Shown here piece by piece: positions 15,624 to 25,900 of a DNA stretch of 64,000 bases. How positions within the stretch are numbered: position 1 is the first letter of the stretch; each line of letters begins with the position of its first letter. The notes under the pieces were generated by a model that searched no databases, was not told the origin of the DNA, and worked only from the letters and a program-made list of their open reading frames with translations. Origin of the DNA: Paenibacillus_E sp040812395. GTDB lineage: Bacteria; Bacillota; Bacilli; Paenibacillales; NBRC-103111. The position numbers and the translations under genes were made by a program. Location of the stretch: contig NZ_JBFNXH010000005.1 of NCBI RefSeq assembly GCF_040812395.1, positions 186,001 through 250,000 of the forward strand, read 5' to 3'.

Positions 15624-17083
15624 GCCAGAAGAACGAAAAATCGCTCATTTTCGAAATGAGCCACCCAGGACGCGTCGCTTACGCTTTGCCGGAATCCGAT
15701 GTGCCTGATATCGATCTGAACGAGGCGCTGCCTGCCAAGTATGTACGCCAAAGCGCAGCGGAGCTCCCCGAAGTATTCGAAGTCGATGTCATTCGCCATT
15801 ACACAGCGCTATCACGCCGCAATTTCGGCATCGATAACGGATTCTATCCGCTTGGTTCTTGTACAATGAAATATAATCCCAAGATCAATGAAGATGTCGC
15901 CCGCTTCCCGGGCTTTGCCAAAATTCATCCCTATCAGCCGGAGGAATCCCTTCAAGGTGCGATGGAGCTGCTCTACCATCTCCAAAACGATCTTCAAGCG
16001 ATCACCGGAATGGATCGCGTCACGCTCCAGCCCGCCGCTGGCGCTCATGGCGAGTGGACCGGACTCATGATGATTCGCGCCTACCATGAGAGCAGAGGCG
16101 AGAAGCGGACCAAGGTCATCTGCCCCGACTCCGCACATGGCACCAATCCGGCCAGCGCAACCGTTGCTGGCTTTCAAACCGTCACAATCAAGTCGGACGA
16201 GCGAGGCCTTGTGAATCTGGAGGAACTTCGCAAAGCCGTAGGTTCCGACACCGCCGCACTCATGCTGACCAATCCGAACACACTCGGCTTGTTCGAAGAA
16301 CAGATCGTTGAGATCGCGGAGATCGTTCACACGGCGGGCGGCTTGCTCTACTACGACGGCGCTAACGCCAACGCCATTATGGGGATCACACGCCCCGGCG
16401 ACATGGGCTTCGACGTCGTGCATCTAAACCTGCACAAAACCATGAGCACGCCGCACGGCGGCGGAGGTCCCGGCGCAGGGCCTGTCGGCGTCAAAGAAAA
16501 GCTGATTCCTTTCTTGCCGACTCCGCTGGTCGCCAAGCGCGATGACGGCAGCTTTTACTTCGACGATAACTTCCCGCAGTCCATCGGCCGCGTCAAAAGC
16601 TTCTATGGCAATTTCGGCATCCTCGTCCGCGCCTACACCTATATTCGCACCCTCGGACCGGAAGGTTTGCGCAAAGTGTCCGAATACGCTGTTTTGAATG
16701 CCAATTATATGCTGGCCAGGCTGACACCTCACTTTGATGTGCCGCATCCGCGCTTCTGCAAGCATGAATTCGTGCTGTCCGGCAATCGGCAGAAAAAGTT
16801 AGGCGTTCGCACACTGGACATCGCCAAGCGGTTGCTCGATTTCGGCTATCACCCGCCAACCATCTATTTTCCGCTCAACGTCGAGGAATGCATCATGATC
16901 GAACCGACGGAAACCGAAAGCAAAGCAACGCTGGATGCCTTCATCGACACCCTGATCGCGATCGCCAAAGAAGCCGAAGAGAACCCGGAACTTGTTAAAA
17001 ATGCTCCTTACACAACCGTTGTCAGCCGTATGGATGAAGCGCTCGCTGCACGTAAACCGGTGCTGAACTGCTCCTGCGGTTAA
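15620..17083 (+). CDS. gcvPB: Glycine dehydrogenase (decarboxylating) subunit 2
   Basis: A 487-residue PLP-bearing half of P-protein. It decarboxylates glycine and loads the aminomethyl group onto lipoyl-GcvH. The PLP lysine is Lys273 in NLHKTMSTPHGGGGPGAGP. Other signatures are FYPLGSCTMKYNP and TLQPAAGAHGEWTGL. The C-terminus carries a CSCG motif. Start ATG overlaps the gcvPA stop, so translation is coupled. A strong terminator follows at 17106-17151. Confidence 0.97.
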   Translation: MSQKNEKSLIFEMSHPGRVAYALPESDVPDIDLNEALPAKYVRQSAAELPEVFEVDVIRHYTALSRRNFGIDNGFYPLGSCTMKYNPKINEDVARFPGFAKIHPYQPEESLQGAMELLYHLQNDLQAITGMDRVTLQPAAGAHGEWTGLMMIRAYHESRGEKRTKVICPDSAHGTNPASATVAGFQTVTIKSDERGLVNLEELRKAVGSDTAALMLTNPNTLGLFEEQIVEIAEIVHTAGGLLYYDGANANAIMGITRPGDMGFDVVHLNLHKTMSTPHGGGGPGAGPVGVKEKLIPFLPTPLVAKRDDGSFYFDDNFPQSIGRVKSFYGNFGILVRAYTYIRTLGPEGLRKVSEYAVLNANYMLARLTPHFDVPHPRFCKHEFVLSGNRQKKLGVRTLDIAKRLLDFGYHPPTIYFPLNVEECIMIEPTETESKATLDAFIDTLIAIAKEAEENPELVKNAPYTTVVSRMDEALAARKPVLNCSCG

Positions 17084-17105
17084 TCATAATCCTGGCGCGT
17101 ACAAA

Positions 17106-17151
17106 TAAAAGCCGCTGTTCCAGCTGTTTACCAGCAGAACGGCGGCTTTTC
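17106..17151 (+). terminator. Terminator of the gcvT-gcvPA-gcvPB operon
   Basis: AAAAGCCGC pairs with GCGGCTTTT and an inner GTTC/GAAC plus AGCTG/CAGC extends the stem. Confidence 0.9.
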
Positions 17152-17414
17152 AGATTAATGTGCTGCCAAAGCGTAGTTGTTTTGTGTTTTGCCATTTAAT
17201 AGGCTTCAGCGTTGTTATAGTGGACGCGTCCCCACTAACCGCAACCCGCACTCGAACTAGGTACATGAAAAGTGAACGACTATGTTCATGAAAGCTTAGG
17301 GGCTGCCTACCAGTGCTGCCACTCTATTATCTGGCGACCTTCTGCTTCTCACACAAAGCACGTTGAATATCGCGCTGTGCATCCCGCTTCGAGAATCGCA
17401 AGGCGGCGAACCAT
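17152..17414. other. Intergenic region with no recognisable feature
   Basis: About 260 bp between the gcv terminator and the end of the small membrane-protein gene. No ORF, repeat or structured element could be supported. Confidence 0.5.
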
Positions 17415-17642
17415 CTAAAACCCGAATCCTCCTGAAAGAGTTTTATATAGTAAATATATACAAAAAACAACAGTTATATATCCTGATATTTTAGTACTAA
17501 TGATATAATATGCACTGGGACTAACTTTTCGAAATGTACTTCCGAAAGAATTTTTCAAAACAAATTCAGGTCTTATAATACTTACTATTCCCCATATTAA
17601 TATTAGAAGTATCACAATTGAAAATAAAATCCAGTTTCCCAT
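17415..17642 (-). CDS. Two-TM small membrane protein, DUF6199-like; candidate Rhs immunity protein
   Basis: A 75-residue protein with two hydrophobic helices (residues ~4-23 and ~51-70). The connecting loop is FGSTFRKVSPSAYYIISTK, which fits the pattern of small DUF6199-type membrane proteins (a Pro-Ser-x-x-Tyr loop between two helices); this match is from memory. ATG with GGAGGGA upstream. It lies only 15 bp after the Rhs gene on the same strand, the usual place for an immunity gene behind a polymorphic toxin. A membrane location would fit protection against a membrane-acting toxin, but the role is inferred from position alone. Confidence 0.65.
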   Translation of the reverse strand: MGNWILFSIVILLILIWGIVSIIRPEFVLKNSFGSTFRKVSPSAYYIISTKISGYITVVFCIYLLYKTLSGGFGF

Positions 17643-17657
17643 TTTATCCCTCCAAAA

Positions 17658-20600
17658 TTATTTTTGACCGATGTGATTTAACCAATCGTAATATGACATC
17701 GGATAGCTTGGTTCATGAGAGGTAAGTTCGATGAGTTTTATTTCATGCTCATAGGCAGAGTCACGCAATGGTACTATTGCTACTGATCTACTGTAACCTA
17801 GACCCCCGCCTACGATTCCTTCGACGTCAGAATCCTCCAAGTCCTTAGAAACCTCTGCTTCTACAAAATAGAATCTTCCGTAGTTTGCTCCTTTTTTTAC
17901 GTAATTCTCAATATTTCCACCATTATTAAAAGAAACTCCTGCAGAAGCAGTTAGTTGATAAGCAAGCTGTCCGTTAAGCCCCTTAATAAAGCTAATACTC
18001 AATGCACCACTTTGAACTTTTGCTTGCAGTCCAGCAGTACCAACAATTGAAATACTGGCTGTTCCTTTTACATACGTTTCCGCCACCCATCCAGACTTTG
18101 TGTCGCCTACACCTCCAGTTTTTGTTTTATAAACCGTTGTTTCTGCACCTGTGCTCATATCTCTTCTAGTAACAGAATCCGCATATCTTAACCTAAGTGC
18201 ATTTGCTTGATCGTGCCAATATTGCCTTTCGCTGTTTGTGGTTGCTTTACCATAGTTATCGGTATATCTTATCATGTCTTCTTTCTCGCCTTTGTTCCAT
18301 AAATGTGCCATGCTATTATCAATCTCTTCGAAATGCCCTGTTGGATCAGTATACTTGAGTGAATTATTGCTTACATAAGTATACAAATTCAAACTCAGCG
18401 GATTATCAATCTGTCCTTCATACGTATCCTCCCCAACAAACCTCCCCATACTCGGATCATACCATCGAGCCCTCAGATATTGCAGCCCAACCTTATCATC
18501 CATCATTTCACCCGAGTATTTAAACGGCTGTGGCAGATTCTCCTGCTGGCTGACAATGTTCCCCCAAATGTCATACTGGTACGAATTCAGCTTCGTATTC
18601 CCAGTACTATCCATTAAGTTTACTACGTCACCATGTCCATTTTGAAGATAGTACGACTTACCTTGACCATCCTCGCGAGCTACTAACCCCTGACCACGAA
18701 TGTATCTAGCTTTCAGTGAAGCTGAGCCATTACCATAAGCAATATAATCCAGCATAACATTAGTCGATGCTGCCGCTGGATTCTTAGTTCCCTTAACAAT
18801 TACTTTTATCGTATGTGTTCCAGAGGTCAAACTGCTGTTCGAATAAATCACAGATTGATATTGACGGTTTATGTTGGAGTTTGGATATGTATCTACATCC
18901 GAAGCTACGATTATTCCATCAATAAGAATATCAGCTTTTCCGCCAGATGGACCTTTACGAGCCACCACTTGTACGTAAGTCCCCGTGAATGACATTTGAG
19001 CACTGTCGTTGGCAGTTCCACTGTATGTCATTGAACCGTTGTAATCATTCGTGTCATTTTGTGCAACCCAACTACCTGTATATTGAATGGCAGAAGAAGT
19101 ATTATCTACAATCTGATTATTTACATTACCTTCCGCTATAATCTGGTCTCCATCCCAATAATAACGAGTGGTTTGACTATTTTCCGTTCGTTCCCATAGG
19201 AGTCCATCACCATTGTATTTGTAGTTGACGGATGGACCATTGCCACCTTGAGGAGTTAGACCAACAGTTATAAGTCTATCGCGTTTATCAAATGTTTTTA
19301 ACGAATCAGGACTATCAAACGGATTGTTCGTCGTCATACTGGTTCGATTTCCACGATTATCGTATCCGTAAGTTTCATTAAACTGATCGGAAGTGGAGAT
19401 GCGATTGAGCCTATCATACGTGAAGTTGTTTGTGATTGCAGGAACTGCTGGATCATTACCAGTTTTCTCTGCCCTAGTCTTCTGATTACCATTATTATCG
19501 TAGGTGTAAGTGAATGTGTTCAGTGTTGTACCATTAGACTTCTTCTCGGTTAGAGTACCAATACGAAGCCCATCATACTCGAAGTCTGAAGTTACTCCAC
19601 TGTGCTGTGTGATCTGCTTCAGCAAGCTATTGTTATAATACGTATACTTCGCATCGTAATCAGTAGTATTGCTGTTGTTCAGGAAGTCAGCTGATGGAGC
19701 CACAATGTCCAATCGATTCCTTGAATCATAATGATAATACGTATTAACCCCAAACGGATCATTCATGACAAATCGATTGCCTGCGGTATCATAATCATAC
19801 TTGATGCTTTTACCATCTGGATACGTTTGGGTACTCAAGGCTCCTGTAGATGAGCTAAAGTTGTATCCCGTAGTTCCAGTACCATCCACCATTTGAGTAC
19901 GTCTTCCAGCAAGATCGTAACTGAAACCAATTTTTTCTTCGCTGGCTATCGGATTCCACGAAGCATCCGTGATTTCTTTACTCTTTAGGAAGTTCCTATT
20001 ATCAAAGGTGTATTTAAAATAATTCAAATTACGATCAAAGAGTCCTGTTTGATTGCTATTCGCATCATAAAAGAACTTTTCCACTTTGCCGTTTGCATCG
20101 GTCGTTTGAATCAATCTACCAATTTCATCGTACTTCTTTAAGTTCGTCTTACTGTCTGGATAAGTGACCTGAAGCAAGTTACCAAGATTGTCGTATTGAT
20201 ATGCAGTAGTTTCGTTCTTCGCATTTAGAACACTTGTTAAATGCCCAATTGTATCATAATTATAAGTCGTTTTATTTTGTGGAGTTTGATTGTCTGTGGC
20301 TGTCAGAACATGACCAGCATTATCGAAGGTAAAGGTACCAAGTGTTGTTGTTTTAGTTCCACCACCAGCAATCTTTTTCGTTTCTTCTTTGCTTGTGGTA
20401 CGACCACCTTTATCGTAATACTCCTTAAACACGTAGCCTTCCGCATCTGTGCTAGTTTTTGTGTTTATTACGCTAGTATCATCATAAAGAACACTTGCAG
20501 TTGAACCCCCTGGATACGTGATCAGATTCTGACGACTCCATTGATCATAGCCATAGCTTGTATGGTTACCAAGTGCATCTTCTGTCCAAGTCAAGCGTCC

Positions 20601-22973
20601 GTATGAATCATATCCATACTTCGCTTTGGATTTATATATCCCCCCCTCATTGATACCAGCGTCCATTTTCAAACCTAACGGGTTCCATTTGGTTAAGGAT
20701 TGAACACCAGTCTCATCAGTTTGTTGAACTTGATTCTGAGAGTCATTGTAGTCCACCTTAATAAAACTGTTATCGGGATGAATTGCTTTCGTTACACGGC
20801 CAATTTCATCGAATTCATAATTTGTTGTGTTTGAGTTACCATCTGTAAACGCCTTTAGGCGTCCATTTAAAGTATTGTAGTCGTATCTCTTGACAATGGT
20901 AGAAGCACTTCCATTTGCATCTGTGACATTTATGCTTTGTTTTGTAGGAAATGCACCAGAATAAGGTGCTGTAGTATTATATTCAGTTTGGAACGTTGTA
21001 TAAGTTGTTGCATTTTTCTTCACTCTGGTTTGTAATGCGTTCCCATAAGTATCAAAATTTTCGTAAAGGGTTTCTTGAAGAATTGCGCCAGATGCGCTCC
21101 CCTCACGCACGCGAACAGCTATAACATTGCCATGCATTGCATCCCGAACATATTCTGTATACTGAGTTTGATTAGCAGAGATTGGCTTCGACACACCAAC
21201 TAGTAAATGCAAAGCTACATCATACGTATAGGTGGTTGTAACTCCTAATACATCTACATAACTTGTGACATTCCCAAAAGGATCATAAGCTGTCTGTGTT
21301 GTAGTTGTGACAGGATTAGTACTTCCCTGCATCGATTTGATAACTTGAGTCGTGATTGGCTTAGGATACTTGTTAATTTCATCATACGTATAATTAGTCG
21401 TTACAGTATAAGTAGGTGAATCCTGAGGTGCTGAAGAAACTTGATTCATATTATAAAATACCGCTGGTGTATCTGTGTCGATGTAATGCTTCTTGTTAGT
21501 AAAGACATTCATCGTTAGACCATCTTTTATGGTTGTAGAAAAAGAAGGGATATCTGCGCCATAAGAACTTGCCATGTCACCAGAAAAAGAAATATCCTTA
21601 TGGTTATATCGCTCTACGCTACCATCTGAAAGCGTAACTTGGTCTTCACGTGAAGTCGCCCGAAAAACCTGATTAACCGCGTTTGCACCAGTAAATCGAA
21701 AAGTAGCAGAGTCTTCATAGGAATAAACTGTTTTAGAACCAGTTGGATGTGTGACTCCAATAAGCAAAGCGTACGGATTGCTAATATAAGGAGTGGTGCC
21801 AAGCAAATTAAAAAATGCATCCTTCATATAGTAATCATAGGTGGTTGTTCTTCCTAAAGCATCTACGACCTGTGTAAGAAGCTCTTTTCCATTAACGGTC
21901 GTTTTATTATAGGTAACTGTCTCAGTACCCTTTTTAATTACAACAGCACTATTACTATAGGTAATATTAATACTGTTACCGATAGCATCAACAATGGAAC
22001 TTAACACTGTTCCATATGTAGGATCATCCATGTAATTAAACAAAACGGTGTTATTAAATTTATCGACATATTCAAGCAGGTGTCCTTTGGCATCGAAGTA
22101 CTGTGTAATACCTTGAATTGAATGTAACGCATAAGCCGATTTAATCGTGCCAACAGTTACTGTGTTATCTGGTGTGAAAGTAAGATCTCTCCACGGATAA
22201 CCAATTAAGTTGTAATTAACGATCTTATACACACCTGCTCCACCTAGGTGCAAATAGAGACTACTGCCAGTAACATCAATATACGAAATGTCCCATGTCC
22301 ATCCTTTTCCTATCGGAAAGAATTTCTCTTCAAAAGAAGGAATTGTACCGTTGGAGCTACCGTAAGTTACCATCTGATTAAATTGTGAGCTGCCACTGTC
22401 ATAGGTTCTAGTTAGGGTAAAACCAAGACCGTTTCGCCCTGGCAGTGACATATCTGCTTTTTGCATGGAGAGTCCACCTGACAAGGTGGATATACTCTCC
22501 TGATCTAATTGCACAGTATACGGTGCAGTATCCGGTGATGTATTTACATAACTATAGTCTGGCACAGGATCTGTAGTAGCCGCGCTAATTTTCGGTTCTA
22601 CATAACTCTGTGCACTTAGATCACTCTGAATCTTACTCTGTGCTTCTTTAGATAAGTTGATAGGTGTAGGTTTAATTCTCTCTAGACTTTCCTTTAGTGC
22701 GCCTTTCGATTGTTGCTGATAACCAAGAGCAGACTCCGTTTCATCTAATGTATAGCCTTGATCAAGGATTGCTTGAATTTCATCATCTGAAATGGAATAG
22801 GAATCTTTTAATTCCTTCTTTCGCTCTTCAGTAGCCTTATTTTTTCCCTCTTGTTCTATCTGTTGCTTCTCAGCAGATGCTGCATAGGAAACATTAGAGG
22901 CAATTGGTAGACTTGTTAGTAAAAGAGAGCAAAGCAGAATAGTTGCGAGAATTCTGTACAAACGCTTACTCAA
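17658..22973 (-). CDS. Secreted Rhs/YD-repeat protein (WapA-like) with variable C-terminal domain
   Basis: A 1771-residue protein with a signal peptide (ILATILLCSLLLTSLPIA, cleavage near SYA-ASA). Residues ~45-130 are charged and helical. Many YD repeats (for example GYDSYGRLTW, YDTIGHLTSV, YDNLGNLLQV) fill ~200-1280 and should wrap into an Rhs shell. A carbohydrate-binding-like insert (~1285-1425, from QYTGSWVAQ to NVMLDYIAYG) interrupts them. The Rhs core follows (~1430-1545): GDVVNLMDSTGNT, QYDIWGNI, YLRARWYDPSMGRFVGED, and it ends YTDPTGHF. The last ~225 residues are variable: a helical linker, then a Gly/Ser/Ala-rich stretch I cannot match to a known toxin. ATG start. It follows the S8 protease gene by 14 bp and precedes a two-TM protein gene. 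Confidence 0.92.
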   Translation of the reverse strand: MSKRLYRILATILLCSLLLTSLPIASNVSYAASAEKQQIEQEGKNKATEERKKELKDSYSISDDEIQAILDQGYTLDETESALGYQQQSKGALKESLERIKPTPINLSKEAQSKIQSDLSAQSYVEPKISAATTDPVPDYSYVNTSPDTAPYTVQLDQESISTLSGGLSMQKADMSLPGRNGLGFTLTRTYDSGSSQFNQMVTYGSSNGTIPSFEEKFFPIGKGWTWDISYIDVTGSSLYLHLGGAGVYKIVNYNLIGYPWRDLTFTPDNTVTVGTIKSAYALHSIQGITQYFDAKGHLLEYVDKFNNTVLFNYMDDPTYGTVLSSIVDAIGNSINITYSNSAVVIKKGTETVTYNKTTVNGKELLTQVVDALGRTTTYDYYMKDAFFNLLGTTPYISNPYALLIGVTHPTGSKTVYSYEDSATFRFTGANAVNQVFRATSREDQVTLSDGSVERYNHKDISFSGDMASSYGADIPSFSTTIKDGLTMNVFTNKKHYIDTDTPAVFYNMNQVSSAPQDSPTYTVTTNYTYDEINKYPKPITTQVIKSMQGSTNPVTTTTQTAYDPFGNVTSYVDVLGVTTTYTYDVALHLLVGVSKPISANQTQYTEYVRDAMHGNVIAVRVREGSASGAILQETLYENFDTYGNALQTRVKKNATTYTTFQTEYNTTAPYSGAFPTKQSINVTDANGSASTIVKRYDYNTLNGRLKAFTDGNSNTTNYEFDEIGRVTKAIHPDNSFIKVDYNDSQNQVQQTDETGVQSLTKWNPLGLKMDAGINEGGIYKSKAKYGYDSYGRLTWTEDALGNHTSYGYDQWSRQNLITYPGGSTASVLYDDTSVINTKTSTDAEGYVFKEYYDKGGRTTSKEETKKIAGGGTKTTTLGTFTFDNAGHVLTATDNQTPQNKTTYNYDTIGHLTSVLNAKNETTAYQYDNLGNLLQVTYPDSKTNLKKYDEIGRLIQTTDANGKVEKFFYDANSNQTGLFDRNLNYFKYTFDNRNFLKSKEITDASWNPIASEEKIGFSYDLAGRRTQMVDGTGTTGYNFSSSTGALSTQTYPDGKSIKYDYDTAGNRFVMNDPFGVNTYYHYDSRNRLDIVAPSADFLNNSNTTDYDAKYTYYNNSLLKQITQHSGVTSDFEYDGLRIGTLTEKKSNGTTLNTFTYTYDNNGNQKTRAEKTGNDPAVPAITNNFTYDRLNRISTSDQFNETYGYDNRGNRTSMTTNNPFDSPDSLKTFDKRDRLITVGLTPQGGNGPSVNYKYNGDGLLWERTENSQTTRYYWDGDQIIAEGNVNNQIVDNTSSAIQYTGSWVAQNDTNDYNGSMTYSGTANDSAQMSFTGTYVQVVARKGPSGGKADILIDGIIVASDVDTYPNSNINRQYQSVIYSNSSLTSGTHTIKVIVKGTKNPAAASTNVMLDYIAYGNGSASLKARYIRGQGLVAREDGQGKSYYLQNGHGDVVNLMDSTGNTKLNSYQYDIWGNIVSQQENLPQPFKYSGEMMDDKVGLQYLRARWYDPSMGRFVGEDTYEGQIDNPLSLNLYTYVSNNSLKYTDPTGHFEEIDNSMAHLWNKGEKEDMIRYTDNYGKATTNSERQYWHDQANALRLRYADSVTRRDMSTGAETTVYKTKTGGVGDTKSGWVAETYVKGTASISIVGTAGLQAKVQSGALSISFIKGLNGQLAYQLTASAGVSFNNGGNIENYVKKGANYGRFYFVEAEVSKDLEDSDVEGIVGGGLGYSRSVAIVPLRDSAYEHEIKLIELTSHEPSYPMSYYDWLNHIGQK

Positions 22974-22987
22974 CGGGAATGCCCTCC

Positions 22988-25900
22988 TTAGTTAAATTTA
23001 GTGGTCGTTTTACCAATAATATTTCCATTGGAATCATACTGATAGTTGGTCTGAAGCTGCATCGACAATTTAGCCAATGTAAAACTATAGGTAGCACTCG
23101 TACTGTAGTTACCACCTACACCAATGACCTTAACATAATAGATATTACCTGCAGTAACATCAAACAATACATTTTCCGCTATGCTTGTACCTCTAACGCT
23201 TGCAGCTACTTGATTTGAACTTGAATCATAAATATAAACATCATAATTCAAACCACTTGGTACGGTCATCGTTAAGCGATCTACACCCGTTGTAGGTGCT
23301 GTATATTTAAAATAGTCTACATCTGTTGCACTGCTAATATATGAAGAATAAGTCTGATTGTAGTTAATAGGATATGCTTGAGCCGTTGTATCATTCGGTT
23401 CAAAAGCATTTGGTAAAACCAAATTCGTTCTTAACGCCTCGGTTGACCAGTCAATGCCATCGCTTACCAAAACTTTAAAGTTCCATGTACCACTTGCAAG
23501 TGCTGGCGTGTCCATAAAGGCATTAGCAGAATTTACAGCTCCTGAGTTATAACCCACTGTCACCCAGTTATCCTGTGAACCTAGTACTTGATAAGCTTTT
23601 TGTGCCTGCCCATCCGTATCCCCATATGTCCATGTAAAGTGTAAGATATTATCTGGCACTTGTTGTCCATTCGTGTATGAAGTAAGGGTTAGTGTAGGTT
23701 TTGTATTTACTCGGATATACATAAGGGCGGAATTGGGTGATATGGCACCTTTACTATCCTTCACCTTAACAACCCAGCTATAAGTATTACCCCGACTTAA
23801 AATACCTGCAGGAACTGTATAAGAATTCGCAGTAGAATTTATCCACCCCGAATCACTAACTAAATTAACACCAGTGGAATCATAAATTAAAACATCAAAC
23901 GCTGATTGTGAATCTCCTGCATCCGGGTCTGAGAACGTCCAGTTCATTGTCGGTGTAACATTCGTTACAGTCGGCGTGGCTGACAAAGTGCTGCCGGGAC
24001 TTAAATTTGTAGGCGGATTAGGTGCCTGTTCAACAACGATAGTGCCTGTATACGTTGCAGTCGCTGACACATTTCCGTCACTAACTGTAACAGGAATATT
24101 GGAGTATGTTCCTGCTGGAATCCCATCATTATTTACATCCCATTGCAGATTCCATGCCTGATTTGTTTTTGTATTTGCAATTGTTGTTGATTTTGTGATT
24201 CCATTTACTGTTGCACTAATCGTTAGGTTATCGTTATCCGTATCTGAAGCAATCCCAGAAAGTGTAATTAACTGATGACCATTTTGAAACCAAACTGTCT
24301 GGCTGCCATTATTAACATTTATAGTAGGAGGCAGATTAAACGATATTATTAATGTTTTATTTCCAACTGTGTAAATTACCCTTCCATCATTTAACATACT
24401 CATGCCAATAGATACATCATAATAAGGTAGGCTTACAGCCGTTGTCCAAGCATTAGTTTTAAAATCAAAAATGTAATTCATTTGAGTGCCTAAAGCGCTA
24501 GTAACAAAGACACGACCATCCGAAAGAGTAACTTGAGAACCGCCATACGTAGTACGTGGCAAAGGGGTTCCGTATACCCAAATATTGGATACTGGATTAT
24601 AAATCATAACCTTGTTACTAGAACAATTGCTACAGGGTGAAAACCCCCCTGTAATCATTACTCTTCCATCCGGAAGTACGCTCTGAGTGTGATCAACCAC
24701 TCCTGCAGGCATACTTGCAACGACAGACCATTTATTAGTCAATGGATCATATATATACGCTGTATTTCGAAGAGAAGAATTTCCCTTATTAAAGAACTCA
24801 CCTCCTGTTACTAAAACCCTCCCATCATTTAATGTACTCTGAGCGATGTTTCTAAGTGCTTCCGGTAAGCTGGCTACTTGAGTCCATATATTTGTATTGG
24901 GATCATAGATATAACTGGTGTTTGTTTGCATAGGACCTGTATTGTCATAACCAGCTGTAATCATTACTCTTCCGTCTTTTAAAGTACTTTGACCATGGTA
25001 AAGACGTTCACTCGGTAAATCAGCAGCGCGAGACCAGGTATTCGTTATCGGATTATAGATATAAGTAGCTTTGGTCGTCTGTCTAGAACCAGATACGGTT
25101 GCCTCACCTCCCGTTACGAAAATTCGTCCATCATTTAATGTACTTTGTCTTTGAAAACGTAAAATAACTGGTATATCTGCTCCAATTGATACAACACCAT
25201 TTGGTGCAATTGCTGCATAAACATTATCACTTACAGTAGAATAAACATCTTCAGTAACACTTGGTTCCGGCTGAACTGGAATATTATTGATATCAGTATC
25301 TTTTTCTAGATTTAAAATACCGAACCCATACAAAGAATCTCTGCCGATTACACCTGCGTCCGTGACGTGGGTGTCTAAAACGTTACGCAATTGTGTGTTT
25401 GAATACGCATGGTACTCTTCTTTCAGTAAAGCTAATTCTGAAGATACGAAAGGAGCAGCCATAGAAGTACCACTCAATGATTTATATCCGTTACTTTTAA
25501 ATGTGCTATTAATCTCAATACCAGGTGCCATAATTTCTAATTCATTACCCGCAGAGGAACTGATTGCCCGTTTATTATTTTGATCTACAGCACCAACTGC
25601 AATAACCGAACTGTATTTAGCAGGATATTGAATTGTATCACCAGAACCATCAGTATTTCCTGTGTTTCCAGCAGCTGCCACAAGCAACAAACCACTTGCA
25701 TATGCTTGATCAACTGCATGATGCAATGCTGGAGAATCCACACTTGTGGCTATACTCATATTGACAATATCCATCTTGTTCTCAACTGCCCAATCAATAC
25801 CAGCGATAACGTCAGATAGATAGCCCTTTCCTGTTGAATCCAATACCTTGACTGCATACAAATCTGCATCAGGTGCTCCCCCTACAACACCAACATCATT

